This document shows, piece after piece, positions 42,195-51,821 of a DNA stretch of 64,000 nt (position 1 is the first letter of the stretch; each line of letters begins with the position of its first letter). The notes under the pieces are model-generated. The model saw only the letters and a program-made list of their open reading frames with translations, was not told the origin of the DNA and searched no databases. The stretch spans positions 62,001-126,000 of the forward strand of contig NZ_SCMX01000001.1 of the NCBI RefSeq assembly GCF_005503625.1. Reading direction: 5' to 3'. This DNA is from Cupriavidus sp. 2SB (GTDB taxonomy: Bacteria; Pseudomonadota; Gammaproteobacteria; Burkholderiales; Burkholderiaceae). The translations under genes were made by a program, and so were the position numbers.

Positions 42195-44549
42195 TCAGGC
42201 GGTGGCGCCGGTGGTTGCCTGCACGGCTTCCACGGCGTCCAGAATCGCTTCGCTCGTGGCCGGGGCGCGCAGCGGCGGGTTGACCTGGTAGTCACCCACG
42301 GCAGCAATCGCATCACGGATCGCGAAGAACACCGAGAACGGCAGCAACAGCGGCGGCTCGCCGACGGCCTTCGAACGGTGAATGCTATCCTCGACGTTCT
42401 CGTTCTGGAACAGCCGCACGTGGAAGCCTTCCGGCACGTCGTTGATCGTCGGGATCTTGTACGTGGACGGTGCGTGCGTCATCAGCTTGCCCGCCGCGTT
42501 CCACCACAGTTCCTCGGTGGTCAGCCAGCCCATGCCCTGCACGAACGCGCCTTCCACCTGGCCGATGTCGATGGCCGGATTCAGCGATTTGCCTGCGTCG
42601 TGCAGCGCATCGGCGCGCAGCAGCTTCCACTCGCCAGTCAGCGTATCGACGAGCACTTCCGAGCACGCAGCACCGTACGCGAAGTAGTAGAACGGCCGGC
42701 CATGCAGTGCTTTCTGGTCCCAGTACAGTTTGGGCGTGGTGTAGAAACCATCGGACCACAACTGCACGCGCGACACGTAGGCTTCACGCACGAGGTCGCC
42801 GAACGGCATGCGCAGTTCGCCGGCGATCACCAGATCGTCGTTGAAGCGCACGGTGGAGACTTCCACGCCGGCCTTGCGCGCGGCAAACTCGGACAGGCGT
42901 TCGCGGATCTGGCGCGCGGCGTCCTGCGCGGCCTTGCCGTTCAGGTCGGCGCCGGTCGAGGCCGCCGTGGCCGAGGTGTTGGCAACCTTGCTGGTGTCGG
43001 TCGCGGTCACGCGCACGCGTTCCATGCGGATACCCAACTCGTGCGCCACCACCATCGCCACCTTGGTGTTCAGGCCCTGCCCCATCTCGGTGCCGCCGTG
43101 ATTCACGAGCACCGAGCCATCGTTGTAGACATGCACCAGCGCGCCGGCCTGGTTGTAGTGCGCCACGTTGAACGAGATACCGAACTTCACGGGCGTGATG
43201 GCGATGCCCTTCTTGAGGATCGGACTCGTCGCGTTGAACGCTCGCGTGGCCTCGCGGCGTGCCTGGTACTCGCTGGACACCACCAGTTCGTCGATCAGTT
43301 CATGGATGACGTTGTCTTCCACGGTCTGGCCGTACGGCGTGACGTTGCGCTCGCCCTTGCCGTAGAAGTTGGCGCGGCGGACCTCAAGCGAATCCTTGCC
43401 AACATTGCGCGCCACGTTGTCGAGGATGTACTCGATGGCAAACGCGCCCTGCGGACCGCCGAAGCCGCGGAAGGCCGTATTGCTCTGCGTGTTGGTCTTG
43501 CCGCAGTAGCCGTCGATCTGCACGTTCGGCAACCAGTAGGCGTTGTCGAAGTGGCAGATCGCGCGGGTCATCACCGGGCCCGACAGGTCGGCCGAGAAAC
43601 CGGCGCGCGACACCATCTCCACGCGCACGCCTTCGAGGCGGCCTTCGTCGTCATGGCCCACGTCGAAGTCGAACGTGAAGTCGTGGCGCTTGCCGGTGAT
43701 CATCATGTCGTCGTCGCGGTCCGGACGCAGCTTGACCGGGCACAGCAGCTTCCATGCCGCCAGCGCGGCGCAGCACGCGAACATGGCCGATTGCGATTCC
43801 TTGCCGCCGAAGCCGCCGCCCATGCGCCGGCATTCCACCAGCACCTGGTGCGCGTGCCAGCCGAGCATGTGGGCCACGGCGTGCTGCATTTCGGTGGGAT
43901 GCTGCGTGGAGCACCACACGTGCATGCCATCGTTCTCGCGCGGCGCGGCGTAGGCGATCTGCCCTTCGAGGTAGAACTGCTCCTGTCCGCCCAGGCGGAT
44001 GTGGCCGCTGTCGCGATGCGCTGCCGACGCCAGATGCGCGGCGGGCTCGCCACGCGTCAGGTGCATCGGCGCCAACACGTAGCTGCCCGCCGCGTGCGCG
44101 GCCTCGGGCGACAGCACCGGCGGCAGGTCTTCGTAATCGATGTCGGCCAGACGTGCGGCACGGCGCGCGGCGTCATGCGAGGTGGCCACGACGATAAAGA
44201 TCGGCTGGCCGATGAACTGCACGGTGTCTTTCACCAGGATCGGATCGTCGTGGATGATCGGGCCGCAGTCATTGACACCGGGGATGTCATCGACGGTCAG
44301 CACGGTCACCACACCCGGCGCCTTGCGCACGCGGTCGAGGCCGACCGATTTCAGTCGCGCATGCGCCTTGGTGCTCATGCCGAGCGCGGCGTGCAGCGTG
44401 CCGGCCAGTTCGGGAATGTCGTCGGTATAGGTGGCGGTGCCCGCCACGTGCAGATGGGCCGATTCGTGCGGGCGCGAGATGCCCACTTGCGGCGTGGACT
44501 CTGCGGCCACGCTGGCGTCGAGCAGGAAGGGTTCGGTTTGCTTGTTCAT
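42195..44549 (-). CDS. xdhB: Xanthine dehydrogenase molybdopterin-binding subunit
   Basis: The 784-residue subunit binds the molybdopterin cofactor and holds the active site oxidising hypoxanthine and xanthine to urate. Segments around the cofactor include QEQFYLEGQ, GGGFGGKESQ, AFRGFGGPQGAF and TGADLNGKAAQDA. The catalytic Glu lies in the late KAVGEPPLLLPFSV. Length agrees with the large subunit of two-subunit bacterial enzymes such as that of Rhodobacter. It starts 11 bases after xdhA ends, so both subunits are made together. Confidence 0.95.
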   Translation of the reverse strand: MNKQTEPFLLDASVAAESTPQVGISRPHESAHLHVAGTATYTDDIPELAGTLHAALGMSTKAHARLKSVGLDRVRKAPGVVTVLTVDDIPGVNDCGPIIHDDPILVKDTVQFIGQPIFIVVATSHDAARRAARLADIDYEDLPPVLSPEAAHAAGSYVLAPMHLTRGEPAAHLASAAHRDSGHIRLGGQEQFYLEGQIAYAAPRENDGMHVWCSTQHPTEMQHAVAHMLGWHAHQVLVECRRMGGGFGGKESQSAMFACCAALAAWKLLCPVKLRPDRDDDMMITGKRHDFTFDFDVGHDDEGRLEGVRVEMVSRAGFSADLSGPVMTRAICHFDNAYWLPNVQIDGYCGKTNTQSNTAFRGFGGPQGAFAIEYILDNVARNVGKDSLEVRRANFYGKGERNVTPYGQTVEDNVIHELIDELVVSSEYQARREATRAFNATSPILKKGIAITPVKFGISFNVAHYNQAGALVHVYNDGSVLVNHGGTEMGQGLNTKVAMVVAHELGIRMERVRVTATDTSKVANTSATAASTGADLNGKAAQDAARQIRERLSEFAARKAGVEVSTVRFNDDLVIAGELRMPFGDLVREAYVSRVQLWSDGFYTTPKLYWDQKALHGRPFYYFAYGAACSEVLVDTLTGEWKLLRADALHDAGKSLNPAIDIGQVEGAFVQGMGWLTTEELWWNAAGKLMTHAPSTYKIPTINDVPEGFHVRLFQNENVEDSIHRSKAVGEPPLLLPFSVFFAIRDAIAAVGDYQVNPPLRAPATSEAILDAVEAVQATTGATA

Positions 44550-44560
44550 GCTGACTCTCC

Positions 44561-46075
44561 TCAGACGCTTGCGGTTTCACCAGCACCCACGGCCTCGCCA
44601 GCGCCCAGCGCGCGGACATTGACCATGGCAGCGGGGAGGGCGCCATCGCGCGTCTCCAGCCAGAAGCGATAGAGCAGGTTGGCGGCGCCGCGCGAGCGGT
44701 AGGCCGCGGTAGCGCGCATATCGGAAAGCGGCGTGTAGTCCTGACCCAGTGCAGCCATGCCGGCGCGCACCGTGGTTTCGTTCCACGGCTGGCCCGTCAG
44801 GGCGGCTTCCGCCAGCGGGGCACGCTTGGGTGTGGCGGCCATGCCGCCAAAGGCGATGCAGGCAGACTTGACGATGCCATCTTCGACATCGATGCCGAAC
44901 GCTGCGCACACGGCCGAGATGTCCTCGTCGAAACGCTTGGACAGCTTGTACGTGCGGAAATGCTGCGGTCCCTTCACCGGCACGCGCAGGCCCGCCACGA
45001 ACTCGCCTTCGACCATGGCAGTCTTCTGATAGGCGAGGTACAGGTCTTCCAGCGGCATCGTACGACGGGTCTCGCCACGCTGCAGCACCACCTCTGTGCC
45101 CAGCGCAATCAGGGCCGGCATCGAGTCACCGATCGGCGAGCCGTTGGCGATGTTGCCGCCCAGCGTGCCCGCGTTGCGGATTGGCAGCGACGCAAAGCGC
45201 TTCCACAGTTCGGTCAGATCGGGGTGCGTTTCGGCCAGCGCGGCGTAAGCCTTTTCCAGCGTCACGGCCGCGCCGATCTCGATAACGCCATCGCGCTTGG
45301 CCATGCCGGTCAGGTCTTCCACCTGGCCGACGTAAAGCAGGTTGCCCAGTTCACGGAACTGCTTGGTCACCCACAGGCCCACGTCCGTGCTGCCAGCCAG
45401 GATGCGGATGCCAGGCTCGGCGGCCTTGATCGCGCCGAACTCGGCGGCGGTGCGCGGGGCGTAGAAATGCTGGCCGCGCACGCTGTAGTGGAAGGTCTCG
45501 CCGCGCTTGAGGTTACGCAGCGTATCGGCAATCTGCTTCGGATTCAGGCGGCTGGCCGTCGGCGCGGGCAGGGCCATCATGCGCTGGCCGGCATCGACGA
45601 TCGGGCGATAGCCGGTGCAGCGGCACAGGTTGCCGGTCAGCGCATCGCAGATTTCCTGCCGAGGGGGCGGGGCGGCGCCGGGCGTGTGCTGCTGGTACAG
45701 CGCCCACAGCGACATGACGAAGCCGGGCGTGCAGAAGCCGCATTGCGAGCCATGACACTCCACCATCGCTTCCTGCACCGGGTGCAGCGCGCCGTCGGCC
45801 TGGCGCAGGTCTTCCACCGTGATCAGCGCCTTGCCGTCGAGCGTGGGCAGGAACTGGATGCAGGCGTTGACGGCCTTGAACTCGACATCGCCGTCCTGTT
45901 TGAGCTCGCCCAGCACGACGGTGCAGGCACCGCAGTCGCCTTCGGCACAGCCTTCCTTGGTGCCGGTGCAGCGCACGTCTTGACGCAGGTACTGCAGGAC
46001 AGTGCGGGTGACGGGGGCGTCTGCCACTTCCTGGACCTGGCCGCGGTGGAAAAAGCGGATGGTTTGCGTCTCCAT
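44561..46075 (-). CDS. xdhA: Xanthine dehydrogenase small subunit (two [2Fe-2S] clusters and FAD)
   Basis: The 504-residue subunit carries the electron-transfer part of the enzyme. The first [2Fe-2S] cluster is held by [19 protein letters not shown] near residues 35-53, the second by CGFCTPGF and CRCTGYRPI. The FAD domain follows (about 190-500), with [14 protein letters not shown] and [17 protein letters not shown]. Electrons from XdhB pass through the clusters to FAD and then NAD. The ATG at 46075 has AGAGAAG upstream. A divergent LysR gene across 288 bases probably controls this operon. Confidence 0.95.
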   Translation of the reverse strand: METQTIRFFHRGQVQEVADAPVTRTVLQYLRQDVRCTGTKEGCAEGDCGACTVVLGELKQDGDVEFKAVNACIQFLPTLDGKALITVEDLRQADGALHPVQEAMVECHGSQCGFCTPGFVMSLWALYQQHTPGAAPPPRQEICDALTGNLCRCTGYRPIVDAGQRMMALPAPTASRLNPKQIADTLRNLKRGETFHYSVRGQHFYAPRTAAEFGAIKAAEPGIRILAGSTDVGLWVTKQFRELGNLLYVGQVEDLTGMAKRDGVIEIGAAVTLEKAYAALAETHPDLTELWKRFASLPIRNAGTLGGNIANGSPIGDSMPALIALGTEVVLQRGETRRTMPLEDLYLAYQKTAMVEGEFVAGLRVPVKGPQHFRTYKLSKRFDEDISAVCAAFGIDVEDGIVKSACIAFGGMAATPKRAPLAEAALTGQPWNETTVRAGMAALGQDYTPLSDMRATAAYRSRGAANLLYRFWLETRDGALPAAMVNVRALGAGEAVGAGETASV

Positions 46076-46363
46076 GGTCTTCTCTCTTTCGGGGATGGTT
46101 GCAAACATAGCATTGGCCCTTTGATGCAATATTCGGCCCATGTGATATGCCCCATCAAGGCGCGCCCAAGGCGACGCGCCTGCGCCGGAACTCCAGCCCC
46201 ATGGCGGCCTGGCGGCGTTTCTCCGGGTCTTCCCGTAGTTGGGGCGCTGTGGGCGTCCGAATTGACCGCATCGGGGGTGGCTGTCATACACTATGCGCCG
46301 TTCCCTTCCCCCACGCCAGCCACGCCCCGCCCGAGAGAGCGCAGGCGCGTGGCGGCATCTGCC

Positions 46364-47320
46364 ATGCACGGACGCGACCATCTCGATACTTACCTGCTGC
46401 GGGTACTGCACACCCTGCTCACCGAGCAGAGCGTGACCCGCACCGCCGTCCGGCTGGGCCAGTCGCAGCCGGCCATCAGCAATACGCTGAAGCGCCTGCG
46501 CGAAATTACTGGCGACGCCATCCTGGTGCGCGGCAAGAGCGGCATGGTGCCCACCGAGCGAGGCCGCGAGTTGTTGCTGCTGGCCGAGCAGAGTCTGGCG
46601 GCGATGGACCGCATCGCGCGTCCGCCGCAGCAGTTCGATCCGGCCACGACGACGCGCACGTTTCACCTGGGCGCGCCGGACTACCTCGACGCCTTCTTCC
46701 TGCCGAATATCGTTGAACGCGTGCGCCGGCTGGCGCCGGGCGCCAAGCTGTTCATCCATCCGATGACGCAGTCGGCGGACTTTCTCGATGCGCTGGAGCA
46801 GGGCCATCTCGATATCGTGGTGGGCAACTGGCTGTCGCCGCCCGAGCATCTGCACATCTCGCCGCTGTTCGACGATGAAGTGGTCTGCATGCTCGGCGCC
46901 CAGCACCCGCTGGCCCGCCACGGGCTGACGCTGCGGCACTACCTGGAAATGCCGCACCTCGCCCCGGCGCCGTACGCGTCGATGCAGCGCAGCATGATCG
47001 ACCAGGCGCTGGCCGAGCAGGGCTACAAGCGCAATATCCAGGTTACGCTGCCGTATTTCGGGCTGGTGCCTTACGTGCTGATGAAAACCGACATGGTGTT
47101 CACCACGGGCCGCCAGTTTGCCGCTCACTATGCCCAGTACCTGCCCATCCGGATGGTGCCTTCGCCGGTGTCGTTCCCGCGCATGCGCTTCTACCAGCTC
47201 TGGCACGAGCGCTGCCACGCCGCGCCGGACGTGATGTGGCTGCGTCGCATGATTGCCGAAGTGGCGTCCGACCTGCCGCAATTGCCGCGCCTCGAACCCG
47301 TGCCAGCCAACCAAGGCTGA
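46364..47320 (+). CDS. LysR family regulator, probably of the xdh operon
   Basis: The 318-residue product has an N-terminal winged helix (TLLTEQSVTRTAVRLGQSQPAISN... through about residue 60) and a periplasmic-binding-like effector domain (about 88-300). The arrangement, divergent from xdhA across 288 bases, is classic for a LysR regulator acting on its neighbour in response to a pathway metabolite. An AT-rich stretch at 46121-46158 bounded by TTGATG and CATCAA may contain the binding sites. The start ATG at 46364 lacks a good binding site; GTG at 46349 is an alternative. Confidence 0.87.
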   Translation: MHGRDHLDTYLLRVLHTLLTEQSVTRTAVRLGQSQPAISNTLKRLREITGDAILVRGKSGMVPTERGRELLLLAEQSLAAMDRIARPPQQFDPATTTRTFHLGAPDYLDAFFLPNIVERVRRLAPGAKLFIHPMTQSADFLDALEQGHLDIVVGNWLSPPEHLHISPLFDDEVVCMLGAQHPLARHGLTLRHYLEMPHLAPAPYASMQRSMIDQALAEQGYKRNIQVTLPYFGLVPYVLMKTDMVFTTGRQFAAHYAQYLPIRMVPSPVSFPRMRFYQLWHERCHAAPDVMWLRRMIAEVASDLPQLPRLEPVPANQG

Positions 47321-47435
47321 ATCGGGTGGGGGAGTGCCGATAGGGGCATAATCGCGTCAAAGGCGCAGGCTGGCGGCGACGGGATTACACTGCCTCGAAG
47401 CGCATTGCGCCAATGCGCTGCAAACGAGGACTCCC

Positions 47436-48050
47436 ATGCTCGAAACCGCCGCGCTGGCCGCCGGCATGTCCTGGGCCAGCGGCTTCCGTCTCTATCTGGC
47501 CGTGCTGACTGCCGGGGTGCTGGCGCGTCTTGGCTGGCTCGATCTCCCGTCCGGACTCCAGGTGCTGGCATCGTGGTGGGTGATCGGCGTAGCCGCCATC
47601 CTGACCGTGACCGAGTTCGTGGCGGACAAGGTGCCCGGTTTCGACACCGCCTGGGACGGCATCCAGACATTCATCCGTATTCCCGCCGGGGCCATCCTGG
47701 CTGCCGCCGCGTTCGGCCACATGGACCCGCAATGGACCGTGGCGGCCGGCCTGGTGGGCGGTACGCTGGCAGGCACCGCCCATGCCACCAAGGCCGGTAC
47801 GCGGGCGCTGATCAATGTCTCGCCCGAACCTTTTTCCAACTGGGTGGCCTCATTCACCGAAGATGTGGGCACGATAGGCGGCCTGCTGCTGGCGATCTTC
47901 CTGCCGGTGGTGTTCTTCGTGCTGCTGGGCGTGTTCCTGCTGGTGGCCATCTGGTTGCTGCCCAGGCTTTGGCGCGGGGTCAAGCGGCTGCACGCGGGGC
48001 TGCGCGGTGTGGGGCGTGGTTCCGCAGAGGGGCCGCCCCGCCGGCCGTGA
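47436..48050 (+). CDS. DUF4126 membrane protein
   Basis: The 204-residue product has five or six hydrophobic segments and matches DUF4126. Signature segments are GMSWASGFRLYLAVLTAG at the N-terminus, EFVADKVPGFDTAWDGIQTFIR and HATKAGTRALINVSPEPFSNW in the middle. The function is unknown. GAGGA lies six bases before the ATG. It is followed by the large permease gene after 54 bases, without a clear terminator between. Confidence 0.85.
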   Translation: MLETAALAAGMSWASGFRLYLAVLTAGVLARLGWLDLPSGLQVLASWWVIGVAAILTVTEFVADKVPGFDTAWDGIQTFIRIPAGAILAAAAFGHMDPQWTVAAGLVGGTLAGTAHATKAGTRALINVSPEPFSNWVASFTEDVGTIGGLLLAIFLPVVFFVLLGVFLLVAIWLLPRLWRGVKRLHAGLRGVGRGSAEGPPRRP

Positions 48051-48104
48051 CTGCGATATCCCTTTTTACTTCCTGAATACAGATTTCCCGATAGCCAACT
48101 GCCG

Positions 48105-50675
48105 ATGCCAGCCGAGACCGTTTCCGTCGATCCCCCCGTCCGATTCTCCGCGTGGCGCCAGGCCCTGCGCATGGCCCGCCGCGACTGGCTGGCTGGTGAA
48201 CTGACGCTGCTGCTGTTTGCGCTGGTGCTGGCCGTGGCGGCGCTCTCCAGCGTGGGTTTCCTGGCCGACCGCATGCGGCTGGGGCTGGAGCGCGATGCGC
48301 GGCAAATGATCGGTGCCGATGTTCGCCTGAGCGCCGATCAACCCTTCGACACGGCCTTTATCGACCGGGCGAAGCGCGATGGATTGCAGGTGGCGCAGAC
48401 CGTGACGTTCCCTAGCATGGCCACGGCGCGTCCGGCCGGGGCACCGGAAGGAGGGGAGGCCGCCAGCCAACTGGCCGCGCTCAAGGCCGTCAGCGACGGC
48501 TACCCGCTGCGCGGCGGCCTCAAGCTGGCGCAGGCACCCGGCGGCGACGAAGCGGCGGCGAACGGCATCCCGGCCCCCGGCACGGCCTGGGTGGACGAGG
48601 CGCTGCTGGGATCGCTGAACCTGCGCATGGGCGACAGCATCCAGCTGGGCAGCCAGACGTTCCGCATCGAACGCATCATCACGCAGGAACTCGATCGGGG
48701 CGCCGGCTTCATGAACTTTGCGCCGCGCGTGATCTTCCCGATGAGCGATCTGGAAGCGACCAGGCTAATCGGCTGGGGCAGCCGCGTGACGTACCGCCTG
48801 CTGGTGGCGGGCCCCGATGCCGCAGGGCAGGCGTACCAGAAGTGGGCCGCCGACGAGATCGAGCAGAAGCATTTGCGCAACATGCATGTGGAATCGCTCG
48901 AATCGGGTCAGCCGCAGATGCGTGCCACGCTGGACCGCGCCGAGCGGTTCCTGTCGCTGGTGGCGGTGTTGTCGGCGATGATCGCCGCCGTGGCCATCGC
49001 AATGTCCGCGCGCCGGTACATGCAGCGCCACACCGACGCCTGCGCGGTCTACAAGTGCATGGGCCTGTCGCGGCGACAGATCCTGGCTGCGTTCGGCATC
49101 GAGTTCCTGCTACTGGGACTGGGCGGTGCACTGGTCGGGGTGGCGATTGGTTACGCCGCGCACTATGGGCTGCTCAAGTCGCTGGGCGGCGTGCTGCAGG
49201 TTTCGCTGCCGCATCCTTCGCTGGTGCCGGCGCTTGTCGGCATGGCGGCCGGGCTGGTGCTGTTGGTGGGGTTTGCGCTGCCGCCGCTGCTTGCGCTCAC
49301 GCGCGTCGCGCCGCTGCGCGTCTTACGGCGTGACATCGGTCCGCCGCCCGTTTCGGCGTGGATCGCCTATGCGCTGGGGCTGGTCGCCTTCGTGGCGCTG
49401 CTGCTGGTGGCCGCGCGCGATGTGAAACTCGGCATCACCACGGCAGGCGGCTTCGTGGGCGCGGGCGCGGTGTTCGCCGTATTGGCGCTGGTGCTGCTGC
49501 TGGCATTCTCGCGCGCCATGCGTGGCCGGGCGCGCGGCAGCGTGGGATGGCGCTTTGCGCTGGCCGTGCTGGAGCGGCGCCGGGGGGTAACGGTGCTGCA
49601 GACGGTGGCGCTGGCGGTGGGACTGATGGCGCTGCTGCTGCTCGGCATGACGCGCAACGACCTGATCGATTCGTGGCGCAACGCCACGCCGGCCGATGCG
49701 CCGAACCGCTTCATCATCAACATCCAGCCCGACCAGCGCGAGCCGCTGCGCGACATGCTGGCCAGTAGCGGCGTGGACGACAGGCTGTTCCCGATGGTGC
49801 GCGGCCGCCTGATCCAGATTGGCGAGCGCGCGGTGCAGGCCGATAGCTATCGCGAGGACCGTGCGCGCAGACTGGTGGAGCGCGAGTTCAATCTTTCGTA
49901 TATGGACGCGCTGCCGGAAGGCAACGAGGTGGTGGCGGGTAAATGGGATCTGGGTCAGGGCAATGGTGGGGCCTCGGTGGAAGAGGGCATCGCCAAGACC
50001 CTGAACATTCGGCTGGGCGATACGCTGCGCTTCGACATAGCGGGCCAGACCGTGGAAGCGCCGGTCACGTCGTTGCGCAAGCTCGAATGGGGTTCGATGC
50101 GCGTCAATTTCTTCGTCATCCTGCCCACGGCCCGGATGCATGACATGCCAGCCACGTACATCACGGCGTTCCATCTGCCGCCTGCCCAGGCGGCACTCGG
50201 CAACAAGCTCACTGCGGCCTTTCCGAATATCACTGTGGTCAATACGGACCTGATCCTGCGTCAGGTTCAGGGCGTGCTCGATCAGGTCATCGCCGCCGTG
50301 GAGTTCCTGTTCATCTTCACGCTGCTGGCCGGTGTCACCGTGCTGTACGCAGCACTGTCCGGTGCGCGCGACGAACGCAAGCGCGACGCGGGCCTGCTCA
50401 AGGCGCTGGGCGCGTCCGCGGCGATGGTGCGGCAGACCCAGTACGCGGAGTTTCTCGTTGTGGGCGGCCTGGCCGGGCTGCTGGCCAGCCTGGGCGCCGT
50501 CGCCGTGGGCTGGGGCCTGTCCCAGTTCGTGTTCGACTTCCCCTACCGTTTCAACGCGTGGATTCTGCCCGTGGGCGTGGTTTCTGGCATGCTGTGCGCT
50601 TTTGCGGGCGGCTGGCTGGGTTTGCGCGAGGTGCTGCGCCAACCGGCACTGGCCACGCTGCGCGATGTGAATTGA
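48105..50675 (+). CDS. Large FtsX-family ABC permease (YbbP-like)
   Basis: The 856-residue product has ten predicted membrane segments: one near residue 35, three at about 280-400, a middle group at about 415-520, and three at the C-terminus (about 725-845). Two FtsX domains flank each cluster (EKHLRNMHVESLESGQPQMRAT-like periplasmic loops before each), as in YbbP. YbbP partners normally have an ATPase (YbbA) encoded next door; here the neighbours are DUF4126 and a globin, so the ATPase must be elsewhere. Family members act on the cell envelope, possibly in lipoprotein or lipid handling; the cargo is unknown. Confidence 0.85.
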   Translation: MPAETVSVDPPVRFSAWRQALRMARRDWLAGELTLLLFALVLAVAALSSVGFLADRMRLGLERDARQMIGADVRLSADQPFDTAFIDRAKRDGLQVAQTVTFPSMATARPAGAPEGGEAASQLAALKAVSDGYPLRGGLKLAQAPGGDEAAANGIPAPGTAWVDEALLGSLNLRMGDSIQLGSQTFRIERIITQELDRGAGFMNFAPRVIFPMSDLEATRLIGWGSRVTYRLLVAGPDAAGQAYQKWAADEIEQKHLRNMHVESLESGQPQMRATLDRAERFLSLVAVLSAMIAAVAIAMSARRYMQRHTDACAVYKCMGLSRRQILAAFGIEFLLLGLGGALVGVAIGYAAHYGLLKSLGGVLQVSLPHPSLVPALVGMAAGLVLLVGFALPPLLALTRVAPLRVLRRDIGPPPVSAWIAYALGLVAFVALLLVAARDVKLGITTAGGFVGAGAVFAVLALVLLLAFSRAMRGRARGSVGWRFALAVLERRRGVTVLQTVALAVGLMALLLLGMTRNDLIDSWRNATPADAPNRFIINIQPDQREPLRDMLASSGVDDRLFPMVRGRLIQIGERAVQADSYREDRARRLVEREFNLSYMDALPEGNEVVAGKWDLGQGNGGASVEEGIAKTLNIRLGDTLRFDIAGQTVEAPVTSLRKLEWGSMRVNFFVILPTARMHDMPATYITAFHLPPAQAALGNKLTAAFPNITVVNTDLILRQVQGVLDQVIAAVEFLFIFTLLAGVTVLYAALSGARDERKRDAGLLKALGASAAMVRQTQYAEFLVVGGLAGLLASLGAVAVGWGLSQFVFDFPYRFNAWILPVGVVSGMLCAFAGGWLGLREVLRQPALATLRDVN

Positions 50676-50682
50676 GCCAGCC

Positions 50683-51126
50683 ATGAGTGACGACACCACC
50701 AACAACGACAACAACGACAATAACGACAACAACGAACAGCGCGAGGAAATCACCGCCTACGAACTGCTGGGCGGCGAGGCGCGCGTGCGCGAACTCGTGG
50801 ACCGTTTCTACGACCTGATGGACCTGGAGACGGAGTTCGCCGGCCTGCGGGCGCTGCATCCGCCGACGCTCGACGGTTCGCGCGACAAGCTGTTCTGGTT
50901 CCTGTGCGGCTGGCTGGGCGGCCCGAACTACTTCATCGACCGCTTTGGCCACCCGAAGCTGCGCGCACGCCATTTACCCTTCGAGATCGGCACGAGCGAG
51001 CGCGACCAGTGGATGCGCTGCATGGCGCTGGCGATGCAGGATGTCAACGTGCCCGAGACGCTGCAGATGCGGCTGATGCAGGCGCTGTTTCAGACGGCCG
51101 ACTGGATGCGCAATGTCCAGCGCTGA
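50683..51126 (+). CDS. Group II truncated hemoglobin with Asn/Asp-rich N-terminus
   Basis: The 147-residue product is a 2-on-2 globin of group II (trHbO type). YELLGGEARVRELVDRFYDLM starts the fold, WLGGPNYFIDRFGHPKLRARH includes the family-specific Trp and proximal His, and ALFQTADWMRNV ends it. It binds heme and probably O2 or NO. Before the fold lies an unusual tract of about 15 residues (NNDNNDNNDNNE) encoded by near-perfect AACAACGAC-type repeats. The gene starts seven bases after the permease stop and overlaps the DUF924 gene by 14 bases. Confidence 0.9.
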   Translation: MSDDTTNNDNNDNNDNNEQREEITAYELLGGEARVRELVDRFYDLMDLETEFAGLRALHPPTLDGSRDKLFWFLCGWLGGPNYFIDRFGHPKLRARHLPFEIGTSERDQWMRCMALAMQDVNVPETLQMRLMQALFQTADWMRNVQR

Positions 51127-51721
51127 AACGTCGAGGATTCCCGCCGCCGCGCAAGCCGTCCTCGATTTCTGGTTCGGCTTGCCCGGCTCCAATGTGTGGA
51201 ATCAGACGCGGCGCGAGTGGTTCATCAAGTCCGATGCGTTCGATGCGGAAATCCGCACAAGGTTTCTTGCCGACTGGCAGGCCGCGCATGACGGCGCCCC
51301 GGATGACTGGTCTGTGACCCCGGCCGGCGCTTGCGCGCGGATCGTGCTGCTCGACCAGTTCCCGCGCAACATGTTCCGCGGCGACGCGCGCAGCTTTGCC
51401 ACGGACGCCCAGGCGCTGACGCTGGCACAACGCCTGCTGGCCGATGGCCGGGATCGGCAAATGCCCACGCCATGGCACCGCATGTTCTGCTATCTGCCGT
51501 TCGAGCATGCAGAGGACATGGCGCAGCAGAACATCTCGGTACGGGAATTTACGGCACTGCGGGAGGACACGGCGGGTGCCGTCGATGTGGTGGAGTGGGC
51601 CGAGAAGCATCGGGACTTCGTCGCCCGTTTCGGGCGGTTCCCGCACCGCAACGCGGTGGTCGGGCGTGCAACCTCGGAAGAGGAAGCGGCTTTCCTGAAG
51701 CAGCCGGGGTCGCGTTTCTAG
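51113..51721 (+). CDS. DUF924 family protein
   Basis: The 202-residue all-helical product fits DUF924, a tetratricopeptide-like family of unknown function. The signature AVLDFWFGLPG opens the domain; ARIVLLDQFPRNMFRGDARSFATDAQA and FCYLPFEHAEDMAQQ are further family motifs, and RFGRFPHRNAVVGR ends it. Its start lies inside the globin gene, 14 bases before that gene's stop, so translation is coupled. There is no signal peptide. Confidence 0.87.
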   Translation: MSSAETSRIPAAAQAVLDFWFGLPGSNVWNQTRREWFIKSDAFDAEIRTRFLADWQAAHDGAPDDWSVTPAGACARIVLLDQFPRNMFRGDARSFATDAQALTLAQRLLADGRDRQMPTPWHRMFCYLPFEHAEDMAQQNISVREFTALREDTAGAVDVVEWAEKHRDFVARFGRFPHRNAVVGRATSEEEAAFLKQPGSRF

Positions 51722-51821
51722 CTGCGCAGTGCCGCGTGCCTTTGGCGCCGCCCAATCGGGGCGGGTGGGCCGCTGTGCTTATAATCCCAATCCTGCCGAT
51801 CGAAGTTCTGTCCAGATATCC

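Noticed and set aside
41592..44672. Open frame of over 1000 codons on the plus strand opposite xdhB and xdhC
   Set aside because: It is antisense to two clear enzymes; its His/Arg/Ala-rich product matches no family. Long antisense frames are common in GC-rich genes.
46076..47314. Upstream extension of xdhA on the minus strand
   Set aside because: The extra sequence is antisense to the LysR gene. The ATG at 46075 gives the exact start of the iron-sulfur domain.
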